A stretch of DNA of 64,000 bases from Massilia sp. YIM B02763 (lineage in GTDB: Bacteria > Pseudomonadota > Gammaproteobacteria > Burkholderiales > Burkholderiaceae_D), in NCBI RefSeq assembly GCF_030412015.1, contig NZ_JASNRD010000003.1:124001-188000 (forward strand), given 5' to 3'. The translations under genes were made by a program, and so were the position numbers. The notes below the pieces were generated by a model that saw only the letters and a program-made list of their open reading frames with translations, did no database searches and had not been told where the DNA came from. Below, piece by piece: positions 1 through 8,169 of the stretch. Positions within the stretch are counted from its first letter, which is position 1; each line of letters begins with the position of its first letter.

Positions 1-2311
1 CGCCGGCGGCGGTCAGGGTCTGGCCATTGCCGGTGGCGGCCACGCCGCCGATCGTGCCTTCGACGTCGTTGCCCTTGACCGGCGTGGCGCTGCCGAAGAT
101 GTCGCTGACGCTGGTGCCGGTGACGCTGGCGATTGACAGGCTCGACATGTCGCCGAATTTGCTGGACGAGATCTTCAGTTTGCCGTCGGTGCCGACGGAC
201 GTCTCGACCGAGTCGCCCGCGCCGGAGAAGGTTGAATTGCCGTTGATCGCCGCGCGCAGGACGGCCGCGAGCTGGGTGTTGTCGTAGGTGCCGGCCGGGA
301 TCGAGATGTTCTGCACCTTCGTCTCCGTGGCCGGGTCGGTCTGGTTCAGCGTCACCGTCCAGGTGGTGTTGGACGCGATCTTTGTCGAGCCGCTCAGCGC
401 ATTGGCGCTGGTCAGCGACCCCTGGGCCGCCATCTTCGTGATGTTGATCGCGTACTCGCCCGCCTTGGTGGCCGCGGTCGACTTGTCGAAGCTGATGTTG
501 CCGTCGCTGGCCGAACCCATCGCCGCGAACAGTCCGCCGATGTCCTCGAAGTTGTTGGTGATGGCGTCGTTCAGCTTGGTCGAATTCACGGCCAGGCTGC
601 CGTCCTTCTGGAACGAGATGCCCACCTGGCTCAGGTTGGTCAGCTTGCCGCCAAGGCCCTCGACCGTCGCCGTGAGCTGGCGCCGCAGCTGCGACTGGAT
701 CGAACGTACCGACGAGTCGCCCTGCAGGACGGCGCCGGTCTTGGTGTCGGCGTTATAGGCGGTCAGTTTCGACATCGTCGAGTTCAGGTCGTTGTAGGCC
801 TTGACGAAGGCATTGACCGCGGTCGAGACGGACGCCGTGTCCTTCGACACGGTGAGCGTACTCTTGCCGAGGCCACTCACATCGAGGCTGACGCCCTGGA
901 TCGCGTCGGACACCGTGGTGCTCTTGCTCGTGACCTCGATGCCGTTCATGGTCAGCTTGGTGTCCTGGGCGCCGGAGGTCTGCGTCAGGTTCTGCACGCC
1001 GCCCGGATCGTAGCCGAGCAGGCTGGCGATGGCGGCATCCGGCGCCTGGCCGTCGACGCCGCCGACGCTGATCTTCATCGCCGAGCTGGCGCCCGTCTTG
1101 TTCGAGGTGATGACGAGGTGGTACGGGTTGGCGCCGCCGTCCGAGACGACGGTCGCGGTGATGCCGATGTTCGCCTTGTTGATGGCGTCGCGGATACCTT
1201 GCAGCGACTGGTCCTTGGCATCGAGCGTGACGGTGCCCATGTTCTGCGAGCCGTCTTGCGAGAACCCGGAGTCGAGGTAGCTGCCGCCGCTGCCTGCGGT
1301 CAGGCCGGCGGCGGCCGGATTGGTGCCGCCGACGGTGATCTGGCTGCCGTCGGCGGAGCTCAGGGTGACGCCGGCCGTCGCGGTGGTCGTCGAGCCCTTG
1401 TTTGTGGCCTTATCGCTCAGTCCGATACCGCCCGTGACGGCGCCGGTCACCGATTCGGTCACGCTGATGTTGGAGCCGTCTGCCGCCAGGAATTGCAGGG
1501 TGCCGTCGGCGGCCGAACCGGTGACGGTGATATTGGCGGCGGCCAGCGCGTTCTTGGTGGCCGTGCTGGCCAGGGACGCGTCGATCGACGCGGCGCCGAC
1601 CGTGTCGCCGTCCACGGCCGATGCGAGGTCGACACCGCCGACCGTCAGCTTGTAGCTGCCGTTGGTGACGGTGACGTCGCCGAAGGTCTTGAACAGGTCG
1701 GCCGACGTCGTCGTCGTACCGGCCTTGGCGACCACGCCGGTGACGTCGCTTTCATCGTTGATCACCGCGGCCAGGTCGCGCGCGCTGCGCGTCGTGCCGT
1801 TGGTGCTGATCGTGGTCCCGTTGATGGTCAGCGAGCCGTTGGCGATGCCGGACGACGCTACGCCGAGCGCGAGCGGGCTGCCCTTGGTGCCGAACGTGCC
1901 ACCGGTCACCGTGCCGAAGGAGAAGGACAACGTGGTTTTCGCGCCGGCGCCGATCATGGCGCTGGTGCTGGCCTTGCCGCCCGTGATCAGGCTCTGGGCC
2001 TGCGCCAGCTGGGTCACGTTGACCGTGTATTTGCCGGGCACCGCGCTGGCGCTGGCCGTGGCCGACACGAGATCCTTGTTGGTGGAGGAAGTCGACAGCG
2101 CGCTGAAGGTCGAGGACGAATTCAGCGAGGTCAGGGCGGCCTGGAAGGTACCGACGGCCGAGCTGACCTGGCTATAGGCCTGCAGCTTGGTCTGGTAGGC
2201 CGCCGTCTTCGAGTCGTAATTGTTCAGAGGCGCGGACTCGGCCGCCATCAGCTGGCTGACGAGGCTGTCGACGGGGAGGCCTGAGCCGATACCGGATGAA
2301 CTGAGTCCCAC
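1..2311 (-). CDS. fliD: Flagellar filament cap protein FliD (3' end outside window)
   Basis: FliD forms the cap at the filament tip and helps flagellin subunits polymerise after export. On the minus strand the frame opens with a GTG (codon 2309-2311) preceded by AGGAG, giving an N-terminus GLSSSGIGSGL typical of FliD. The frame stays open to the window edge, so at least 770 residues are present and the C-terminus is missing. Near the edge it still reads as FliD C-terminal core (GTSVSDIFG, then DVEGTIGGVAATGNGQTL). The middle is rich in Ser/Thr/Ala/Gly, as in cap domains with flagellin-hook IN repeats. More than 770 residues is long for the family (commonly 450-700). It follows flaG and fliC but appears to have its own sigma-28 promoter. 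Identity is secure; the true length is unknown. Confidence 0.93.
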   Translation of the reverse strand, partial: MGLSSSGIGSGLPVDSLVSQLMAAESAPLNNYDSKTAAYQTKLQAYSQVSSAVGTFQAALTSLNSSSTFSALSTSSTNKDLVSATASASAVPGKYTVNVTQLAQAQSLITGGKASTSAMIGAGAKTTLSFSFGTVTGGTFGTKGSPLALGVASSGIANGSLTINGTTISTNGTTRSARDLAAVINDESDVTGVVAKAGTTTTSADLFKTFGDVTVTNGSYKLTVGGVDLASAVDGDTVGAASIDASLASTATKNALAAANITVTGSAADGTLQFLAADGSNISVTESVTGAVTGGIGLSDKATNKGSTTTATAGVTLSSADGSQITVGGTNPAAAGLTAGSGGSYLDSGFSQDGSQNMGTVTLDAKDQSLQGIRDAINKANIGITATVVSDGGANPYHLVITSNKTGASSAMKISVGGVDGQAPDAAIASLLGYDPGGVQNLTQTSGAQDTKLTMNGIEVTSKSTTVSDAIQGVSLDVSGLGKSTLTVSKDTASVSTAVNAFVKAYNDLNSTMSKLTAYNADTKTGAVLQGDSSVRSIQSQLRRQLTATVEGLGGKLTNLSQVGISFQKDGSLAVNSTKLNDAITNNFEDIGGLFAAMGSASDGNISFDKSTAATKAGEYAINITKMAAQGSLTSANALSGSTKIASNTTWTVTLNQTDPATETKVQNISIPAGTYDNTQLAAVLRAAINGNSTFSGAGDSVETSVGTDGKLKISSSKFGDMSSLSIASVTGTSVSDIFGSATPVKGNDVEGTIGGVAATGNGQTLTAAG

Positions 2312-2344
2312 TTCTTTCTCCTGTGAAAGCGATAATGTAAGTCA

Positions 2345-2371
2345 TTAACGGCAGCGGCAATTCGTACTTGA
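2345..2371 (-). promoter_or_regulatory. Candidate sigma-28 (FliA) promoter of fliD
   Basis: On the minus strand TCAAGTAC (2371-2364) is followed after exactly 11 nt by GCCGTTAA (2352-2345). The enteric FliA consensus is TAAAGTTT-N11-GCCGATAA; the -10 matches 7 of 8 and the -35 about 5 of 8. It lies about 35 nt upstream of the fliD GTG and downstream of the flaG terminator. Confidence 0.6.
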
Positions 2372-2421
2372 GAGCAGGAAATCCCATCCAATTCAAATTC
2401 GAACGGTTGAGCTGGTGCGGG

Positions 2422-2463
2422 AAAAGAAAAAGCCGCTGGCGCCCCATGGGCGGCAGCGGCTTT
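2422..2463 (-). terminator. Rho-independent terminator after flaG
   Basis: Read on the minus strand, AAAGCCGCTG pairs with CAGCGGCTTT (2463-2454 with 2438-2429) around a GC-rich loop that can extend the stem. A T-rich run follows. It starts 22 nt after the flaG stop codon and separates flaG from fliD. Confidence 0.75.
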
Positions 2464-2484
2464 CCGATGCGGTACGACCGGCAA

Positions 2485-2835
2485 TCAGGCAGTCTGGTTG
2501 ATCAACAGGCCACGCATCTTGTCGAGCGACTTGGCGATTTCCAGCGCTTCCTTGGACGGCATCTGGCGCACGACTTCCTTGGTATCCTGGTCGATCACCT
2601 TGACGACGATGTCCTTGGTGTCTTCGTCGATCGAGAATTCCAGGCTCTGCGCCGAACCCAGCATGGATTCGTTGAGCTTCTTGACGGCGTCGGTCACGTC
2701 TTCGCGCGACGGTTCCGGGCCATCGGACTTGGCTTTGCTTGCCACGGAAGACACGGCCCCTTGCTGGTCGACAGCCTGGGCCGGACGTTCTTCGATCTTC
2801 GTGGTGACGGGCGAACCAACGGGTTGGATGTTCAT
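2485..2835 (-). CDS. flaG: FlaG family flagellar protein
   Basis: A 116-residue protein with a low-complexity N-terminus (MNIQPVGSPV) and a conserved C-terminal half (SLEFSIDEDTKDIVVKVIDQ, then VVRQMPSKEAL), the FlaG domain. FlaG proteins lie between fliC and fliD in many polar flagellates and influence filament length; the molecular role is not settled. An in-frame TTG lies 18 nt upstream, but the ATG at 2835 has AAGGGA at good spacing and gives the usual FlaG start. It has terminators on both sides, so it may depend on read-through from fliC. Confidence 0.88.
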   Translation of the reverse strand: MNIQPVGSPVTTKIEERPAQAVDQQGAVSSVASKAKSDGPEPSREDVTDAVKKLNESMLGSAQSLEFSIDEDTKDIVVKVIDQDTKEVVRQMPSKEALEIAKSLDKMRGLLINQTA

Positions 2836-2851
2836 GTTGAGTTCCCTTAGC

Positions 2852-2886
2852 AAAAATTCCTCGGCTGAATTTCTTCAGCCGAGGAA
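2852..2886 (-). terminator. Rho-independent terminator after fliC
   Basis: On the minus strand a perfect 13-bp stem TTCCTCGGCTGAA / TTCAGCCGAGGAA encloses a GAAA tetraloop and runs straight into five T. It begins about 36 nt past the fliC stop and lies just before the flaG ribosome-binding site. This is a textbook intrinsic terminator and would let fliC be made in excess over flaG. Confidence 0.9.
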
Positions 2887-2922
2887 CCGCTTACTGCACT
2901 AACTTGTGACTTATTTCAATGA

Positions 2923-4356
2923 TTAGCCACGCAGCAGCGACAGGACACCGTTCGGCAGCGAGTTCGCCTGGGCCAGCATCGAGGTACCGGCTTGCTGCAG
3001 GATCTGGCCGCGGGTCATGTTCGCGGTTTCCGAAGCGAAGTCGGTGTCGGTGATGCGGCTCTTCGATGCCGACAGGTTCTCGGTCGAGGTTGCCAGGTTC
3101 GAGATTGCCGAATCGAAGCGCGATTGCAGTGCACCGTATTCAGCGCGCTGGCCGTTGACCTTCGACAGGGCTGCATCGGCGATCTTGATGGCGAGCTGGG
3201 CGCCGTCGAAGGTGCTGATGTCCAGGTCCGACACGGCATTCAGCTTCGAGTTGCCGTCCAGGCCGAGAGTCGAGGGGCCGGCATCGGTGACCGCGAAGCT
3301 GTTTTCCGAGTCCATGGTGATGCGGCCCAGTGCCTTGACGCCGGCGGCGGCGATAGCCACAGGGGTCGTGTCTGCCTTGCCGGTACCCAGGTACTTGGTC
3401 AGGGTGGCGCCGGTGCCGGCGGTCGCGAGCTCGATCGTGTTGCCCGATTCATGGGTCAGCTTCACGCCGCCATCCGCGAACGACGCGGTGACGCCGGTCT
3501 TGGCCGACTGCGCGTTGAAGGCGCTGATCGCGGCGGCGTAGCCGTTGGCGTCGGTGGTGGCACCGATCGAGAACGAGATGTCGACGGCGGTGCCGTTGTC
3601 GCCCTTCAGCGACATCGTGTACGCGGTGCTGGCGGTACCTTTCAGCAGCGCGTCGGTGCGGGCGGTGGCAGTGACGCCGGAGTCGCCCGAGGCGGCGTTG
3701 ATGCCGGCCGCCACGTCCTTGGCGGTGTCGCCAGCCTTGGTGGTGTACGAACCGGTGCCCAGATAGCCCGAGATCTTGATTTCCTTGCCGGTAGCAACGG
3801 CGGCAGTCGCGGAAATGGCGGCTGCGTCCTTCTGCAGGCGGTTGTCGCCATAGGTGTTGGTCTGGAAGTTCGCACCGTTCATCGAGATCAGCTGGCCCGC
3901 ATTGGCGCCGACCTGGAAGTTGGCGGTGCCCATGGTGCCGTCCAGCAGCTTCTGGCCGTTGAATTCGGTGGTGTTCGAGATGCGGTTCAGTTCCGAGGTC
4001 AGCTGGGTGACTTCGGTCTGCAGCGCCTTGCGGTCGCTGGCGGAGTTCGACGAGTTCGACGATTGCACTGCCAGTTCGCGGATACGCTGCAGGATATTGC
4101 CTGAGCTTGCCAGGGCGCCTTCAGCGGTTTGGGCCATCGACACGCCGTCGTTCGCATTGCGGGTCGCCTGGTTCATGCCCTTGATCTGCGAATTCATGCG
4201 GTCCGAGATCGCCAGTCCTGCGGCGTCGTCTTTTGCGCTGTTGATGCGCAGGCCCGAGGACAGGCGCTGGATCGAGGTGTTCAGCGAAGCTTGCGACGAC
4301 GACAGGTTACGTTGGGCGTTCAGGGATGCGACATTGGTATTGATTACGGATGCCAT
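2923..4356 (-). CDS. fliC: Flagellin
   Basis: Filament subunit of 477 residues. The conserved D0/D1 ends are clear: N-terminal [18 protein letters not shown] and the [18 protein letters not shown] stretch, and C-terminal [14 protein letters not shown] ending NGVLSLLRG. The central 180-380 region is Ala/Thr/Gly-rich and variable, the surface-exposed D2/D3 part. It has its own sigma-28 promoter and a strong terminator. The neighbouring fliB product is expected to methylate surface lysines of this protein. Confidence 0.97.
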   Translation of the reverse strand: MASVINTNVASLNAQRNLSSSQASLNTSIQRLSSGLRINSAKDDAAGLAISDRMNSQIKGMNQATRNANDGVSMAQTAEGALASSGNILQRIRELAVQSSNSSNSASDRKALQTEVTQLTSELNRISNTTEFNGQKLLDGTMGTANFQVGANAGQLISMNGANFQTNTYGDNRLQKDAAAISATAAVATGKEIKISGYLGTGSYTTKAGDTAKDVAAGINAASGDSGVTATARTDALLKGTASTAYTMSLKGDNGTAVDISFSIGATTDANGYAAAISAFNAQSAKTGVTASFADGGVKLTHESGNTIELATAGTGATLTKYLGTGKADTTPVAIAAAGVKALGRITMDSENSFAVTDAGPSTLGLDGNSKLNAVSDLDISTFDGAQLAIKIADAALSKVNGQRAEYGALQSRFDSAISNLATSTENLSASKSRITDTDFASETANMTRGQILQQAGTSMLAQANSLPNGVLSLLRG

Positions 4357-4459
4357 GTTAGTCTCTCTCGACTTAGGTCTTGCGGGGTGTGGCGACGTGC
4401 CACTGGTTCACTTTGGTCTGTCACACTGTTCCGTGACATTCAAACCGCCGTTGTTTTGG

Positions 4460-4486
4460 GTAACGGTGCCCTGCGGAAAAAGTTTA
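4460..4486 (-). promoter_or_regulatory. Candidate sigma-28 (FliA) promoter of fliC
   Basis: Minus strand TAAACTTT (4486-4479), 11 nt, then ACCGTTAC (4467-4460). Against TAAAGTTT-N11-GCCGATAA the -35 matches 7 of 8 with exact spacing, and the -10 keeps the CCG.TA core. It leaves a leader of about 100 nt before fliC and lies 31 nt past the fliB stop. Confidence 0.75.
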
Positions 4487-4516
4487 GGGCCGACCATAAA
4501 TTTTTTTGACGCTGGC

Positions 4517-5752
4517 CTAGCTGCGCAGGAAACCGAACAATTTATCCAGCTCCCCCCAGCCGCTGTCCTCAAGCGACTGGTTGACTTCCTTACCAAAAAC
4601 GGGGTCGTGCTCGAAGCGACGGCAATACAGCTGGACGGTGGAGACTAGGGTTTCAGGGGCCGCTAGCGCGCCATCCGCTGCGCATTGGGCCGCCAGCATG
4701 AAGCGCAGCAGGCCGAAACGGGCAACTAGCTGCAGGTAATTGCGGTAAGGCGAGCTGCCGTTGAGCGGGAACCAGTTGAGGAACATATCGTTCAACAGGT
4801 AATTGCCGAGCAGGTAGGGGGCCAGTTTCAGTGCCTCGTCCAGGCGCGCCAACCCATGCACATAGGCATCGACCAGGGCGGCGGCGGCGACCTGCCCGTG
4901 CTGGTCGGCACCGAGGCCTTGTGCAATACGGTCGAGCATGGCAGCGTGCATGGGTGAGATCGTGGTAAATCCTTTCGCGGCCCACAGAGTCGCGAATACC
5001 ATGGCTTGGGCCTGGTAGTTCGGACGGATCAGGTCGAGCGCGGACAGTAGTTCGCCGTTCTCGAGCGTGGCAACCGTACGTTCCAGCAAGGCTGACAGTT
5101 CCGCCTGCCTGCCATTTTGGATCAGCCGTGTGAGTTCGTCACAGAACACGCCCAGAATGGCCAGCCTTTGCCAGATTGCCAGGTCCTCGGTACGCATCAG
5201 GTTCAGGCAGAGGATGCGTGTCTCGTTCATCTGATCGAGCGACAGGCCGTACTGGGGCTGGATCGTGTCGACGGTGTTGTCGCGCACCGCGATCGGGGCC
5301 TCAGTGAACTCGAAGGCATCCGCGGCCAGCAGGGCCAGGCGCGCGGCCTCGGGGCAGGATAGCGTCAGCGCCTGCTCGGTCTGACCGGCGAAGAGGCGGG
5401 TGGCGCGCGGGAAGCTGAAGCAGACGTCGGACAGGAAGCTTTCGTCGAGGTGCTTGTGAACTGCGCACAGGCGGCCTTCCAGCAGCGAGCAGTCCTGTTG
5501 CGGTCCCTGCAGACGGATTACGCCATAGCGCTTGGCGCCCGCCGTGTCAGGTTCGCGCATCACGTTCTGCGCCATCAGCGGACCGAGCACGGTGTCGGTC
5601 TGCTGGCGATAGGCCTTGTAGGTTTTCTTGTCGAGATGAACGCTCCAGCCGGAGCAGCAGGAATCCTCGCAGGCCGGGCCGATGCAGGAAAAGCGTGCGG
5701 CGTAGCGGGGGACGAGGGCGGTCAGCTTGCGGGTACGATGAAGGATGGCCAT
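4517..5752 (-). CDS. fliB: Flagellin lysine-N-methylase (FliB family)
   Basis: Predicted to methylate lysine side chains of flagellin. The 411-residue length fits the family (about 400). The hallmark cysteine cluster is at the N-terminus (Cys23, 28, 32, 33 in CIGPACEDSCCSGW), with a second set around residues 107-140 (DCSLLEGRLCAVH, then DVCFSF). In characterised FliB such cysteines bind an Fe-S cluster. It lies 54 bp downstream of a diguanylate cyclase gene on the same strand and directly upstream of fliC. The context supports flagellin as the substrate. Family identity is firm; the specific modified residues are not known. Confidence 0.88.
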   Translation of the reverse strand: MAILHRTRKLTALVPRYAARFSCIGPACEDSCCSGWSVHLDKKTYKAYRQQTDTVLGPLMAQNVMREPDTAGAKRYGVIRLQGPQQDCSLLEGRLCAVHKHLDESFLSDVCFSFPRATRLFAGQTEQALTLSCPEAARLALLAADAFEFTEAPIAVRDNTVDTIQPQYGLSLDQMNETRILCLNLMRTEDLAIWQRLAILGVFCDELTRLIQNGRQAELSALLERTVATLENGELLSALDLIRPNYQAQAMVFATLWAAKGFTTISPMHAAMLDRIAQGLGADQHGQVAAAALVDAYVHGLARLDEALKLAPYLLGNYLLNDMFLNWFPLNGSSPYRNYLQLVARFGLLRFMLAAQCAADGALAAPETLVSTVQLYCRRFEHDPVFGKEVNQSLEDSGWGELDKLFGFLRS

Positions 5753-5806
5753 GGATGGAGGAGGCGCCGCGGCGCCGCTGGTATGAATCGTTAGGGCAAG
5801 GATGGC

Positions 5807-7396
5807 TCAGTCGGCCACCACCACCCGGTTCTTGCCGCTCTGCTTGGCCAGGTACATCGCCCGATCGGCCCTGGCCATCAACGACGCCTGCTCCTCGTTC
5901 TGGTGCCGCAACGCGACGCCGCACGAGAAGGTAATGAGCATCTTCTCGTTATCGTGCAGGAAGAAGTGCCGCGTCAGCTCGCGCTGCACGCGCACCATCG
6001 CGGCCGTGGCGGCTTCGACCGTCGTTTCGGGCAGCAGGATCAGGAATTCCTCGCCGCCGAAGCGGGCGATCACGTCCATCGAGCGCAGCGTGTCCTTGAC
6101 CACCTTCACCAGGTGGCGCAGGGCGCCGTCGCCGGCGATGTGGCCGTAGGTGTCGTTGAGCTTCTTGAAATTGTCCAGGTCGAGCAGGGCGACGCACAGC
6201 GGCGTGCCGCGGCGGTCGGCGCGGGCCGTTTCGCGTTCGAACACATCGTCCAGGCCGCGGCGGTTCAGGCTGCCCGTCAGCTGGTCTTCGCGCACCAGTT
6301 CGCTCATATGCTGCAGCTTGGCTTCCAGCTCGCGGATGCGCGCCTCGGCTTCCTGCACTTCCTGGTGCGCGGCCAGCATGCGGTCGCGCGAATCCAGCGC
6401 CTCGGCCTGCACGCTGCGGGTCTCGCGCAGCACTTCTTCCAGCACCTCGTTCAGTTCCTCGATGTTCGAGGCGCCGCGGATGCGGTCCGAGAAGCGGCCG
6501 ATCTTTTCCTGGAAGTCGCCCGTCGAGGCCGCCACCGAGCCGAGGCGGTCGATGAACGTCATCATCATGTTCTTGACGGTCGAGCGCACGTCGGCGATGC
6601 CGTGCTTCAGCTGGCCCTGCTTGTAGATCACGTCCTTCAGGCTGCGCGTGGCGTCTTCCAGCGCGCGCCCGTCGAGCGGGCCGGAGATGAGGTCCTGCAC
6701 GGCGGCGACCTGTCCCCGCATCCAGCTGTCGTCGTCCAGCAGCTCGCTGACGTTTTCCAGCAACAGTTTGAACAGGCGCAGCAGCAATTCCTGCTGCTCG
6801 CCCAGGTCGCCGCTCTTGAGTTCGATCTGATAGCACAGTTCCTTCAGGCGCCGCGCGATGTCCTGCAGCGCGTCATCGCCCTGCGCCGTCTTGAGCGCCG
6901 CGCCCAGCGCTTCCGCTTCGTTCGCCAGCGGCGACTTGGGCGGCAGCAGGGCGGCGACGGCGAAGGTCAGCGTACGGCCGAGGGCGTCGCGCAGCAGCTT
7001 CGCTTCGGCGTCCTCCACGCCCAGCGCCATCACCGGGTGGGTGTGGCGGCGCAGGTGTTTTTCCGCCAGCTGCGACAGCGTGCGCGCGTAGCCTTCCCAG
7101 TCGCGCTGCTTGACGGCGCGGTTCAGGCGCATGCCGAAGTCGGCCAGCTCGCCGGGCGTCTCGACGAGGCGGGTGGCGAAGCCGGACAGGACGTTCTCGG
7201 CGCCGTGGTCGGGTGCCGGGGCCGGCGCCGGCACGGGAACGGGGGCCGGTTCGGCGGCGATGCCGAGGATTTCGTTATAGATGTCGCGGTAGGCCTCGGG
7301 CGTCGGCGCGATGCGGCGCAGGGCCAGGCGCTTGAAGGCTTCGCGGGCAATGTCTGCCGGGTTCTGGCCGCCTGGCGGGTTCGTGGTGCTGGACAT
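5807..7396 (-). CDS. Diguanylate cyclase with helical N-terminal sensor region
   Basis: Makes cyclic di-GMP from two GTP. The 529-residue protein has a mostly helical N-terminal region (1-300), a coiled coil (about 305-355) and a C-terminal GGDEF domain with signature GGEEF at 447-451. An inhibitory I-site RSMD lies five residues before it (438-441), so product inhibition is expected. No transmembrane segment or EAL domain is visible. A Pro/Ala/Val-rich linker (about 52-64) follows the first 50 residues. It is upstream of fliB and fliC on the same strand, which suggests a motility or biofilm role, but no target is shown by the sequence. Confidence 0.9.
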   Translation of the reverse strand: MSSTTNPPGGQNPADIAREAFKRLALRRIAPTPEAYRDIYNEILGIAAEPAPVPVPAPAPAPDHGAENVLSGFATRLVETPGELADFGMRLNRAVKQRDWEGYARTLSQLAEKHLRRHTHPVMALGVEDAEAKLLRDALGRTLTFAVAALLPPKSPLANEAEALGAALKTAQGDDALQDIARRLKELCYQIELKSGDLGEQQELLLRLFKLLLENVSELLDDDSWMRGQVAAVQDLISGPLDGRALEDATRSLKDVIYKQGQLKHGIADVRSTVKNMMMTFIDRLGSVAASTGDFQEKIGRFSDRIRGASNIEELNEVLEEVLRETRSVQAEALDSRDRMLAAHQEVQEAEARIRELEAKLQHMSELVREDQLTGSLNRRGLDDVFERETARADRRGTPLCVALLDLDNFKKLNDTYGHIAGDGALRHLVKVVKDTLRSMDVIARFGGEEFLILLPETTVEAATAAMVRVQRELTRHFFLHDNEKMLITFSCGVALRHQNEEQASLMARADRAMYLAKQSGKNRVVVAD

Positions 7397-7405
7397 GATG
7401 GACGA

Positions 7406-7449
7406 TGCAACTTCGAATAATTATGTCCGTCATGGTACTGGAAGTTGCA
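7406..7449. promoter_or_regulatory. Inverted repeat upstream of the diguanylate cyclase
   Basis: TGCAACTTC (7406-7414) and its exact reverse complement GAAGTTGCA (7441-7449) lie 26 nt apart just upstream of the diguanylate cyclase start. The arms are 35 bp centre to centre. This could be a paired operator or an mRNA leader hairpin; the binding protein is unknown. Confidence 0.4.
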
Positions 7450-7521
7450 AGACTTGATTCAGGGAAAAACCACTGAATTACCGCGTAGTCTTGTCCTTAC
7501 AACTTGCGTGTGATCAAAAGA

Positions 7522-8169
7522 TTAATCGACCAACTGGTTGCGGATGGCGTAATGCGTCAATTCGGCACTCGTTTTGAGTTTCATTTTAGATAAGAGCCGC
7601 GAGCGGTATTCGCTGACGGTCTTCACCGACAGCGACAATTCGCCCGCGATCTCGCTGACGGTCTTGCCGGAGGCGATCATGGTCAGCGTCTGGTATTCGC
7701 GGTCGGACAGGCCTTCGTGCGGGGCCGCCTCGTGGTCGTCGCCGACCTGGGCCGCCAGCACCTGGGCCAGCACGGGGCTCACGTAGCGCTGGCCGGAGGC
7801 CACCTGGCGGATCGCCGTGACCAGCTCGCGCGGCGCGCTCTGCTTGGTGAGGTAGCCGGCGGCGCCGGCCTTCAGGGCGCGGATCGCGTACTGGTCCTCG
7901 CGGTGCATCGACAGCATCAGCACGGCCAGTTCCGGCTTGTCCTTCTTGATCTGCTTGAGGACCTCGATACCGTTGCGGTCGGGCAGGGAGATGTCCAGCA
8001 ACAGCACGTTGCAGCGCGACTTGCGGAACAGCTTGACGGCATCCAGCCCCGTTTCCGCCTCGCCGGTGACGGCAATGTCGCGCTGCTCGGCGAGGATCTG
8101 TTTCAGGCCTTCGCGCACGATGGCGTGGTCGTCGGCAATAAAAACGCGGATGCTGGTCTTGTCGCTCAT
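7522..8169 (-). CDS. NarL/FixJ-family response regulator
   Basis: A 215-residue two-domain regulator. The receiver carries the acidic pair Asp13-Asp14 (FIADDHAIVREG), phospho-acceptor Asp59 (LLLDISLPDRNG) and the conserved lysine in GYLTKQSAP. The C-terminal LuxR-type helix-turn-helix (about 150-205) has LSDREYQTLTMIASGKTVSE. Its start overlaps the end of the kinase gene (8166-8169, ATGA), indicating translational coupling and a cognate pair. The signal and target genes cannot be read from the sequence. Confidence 0.93.
   Translation of the reverse strand: MSDKTSIRVFIADDHAIVREGLKQILAEQRDIAVTGEAETGLDAVKLFRKSRCNVLLLDISLPDRNGIEVLKQIKKDKPELAVLMLSMHREDQYAIRALKAGAAGYLTKQSAPRELVTAIRQVASGQRYVSPVLAQVLAAQVGDDHEAAPHEGLSDREYQTLTMIASGKTVSEIAGELSLSVKTVSEYRSRLLSKMKLKTSAELTHYAIRNQLVD

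Noticed and set aside
2172..2484. Short minus-strand frames covering the fliD start and leader
   Set aside because: They overlap the fliD N-terminus, the promoter and the flaG terminator, and have no ribosome-binding site.
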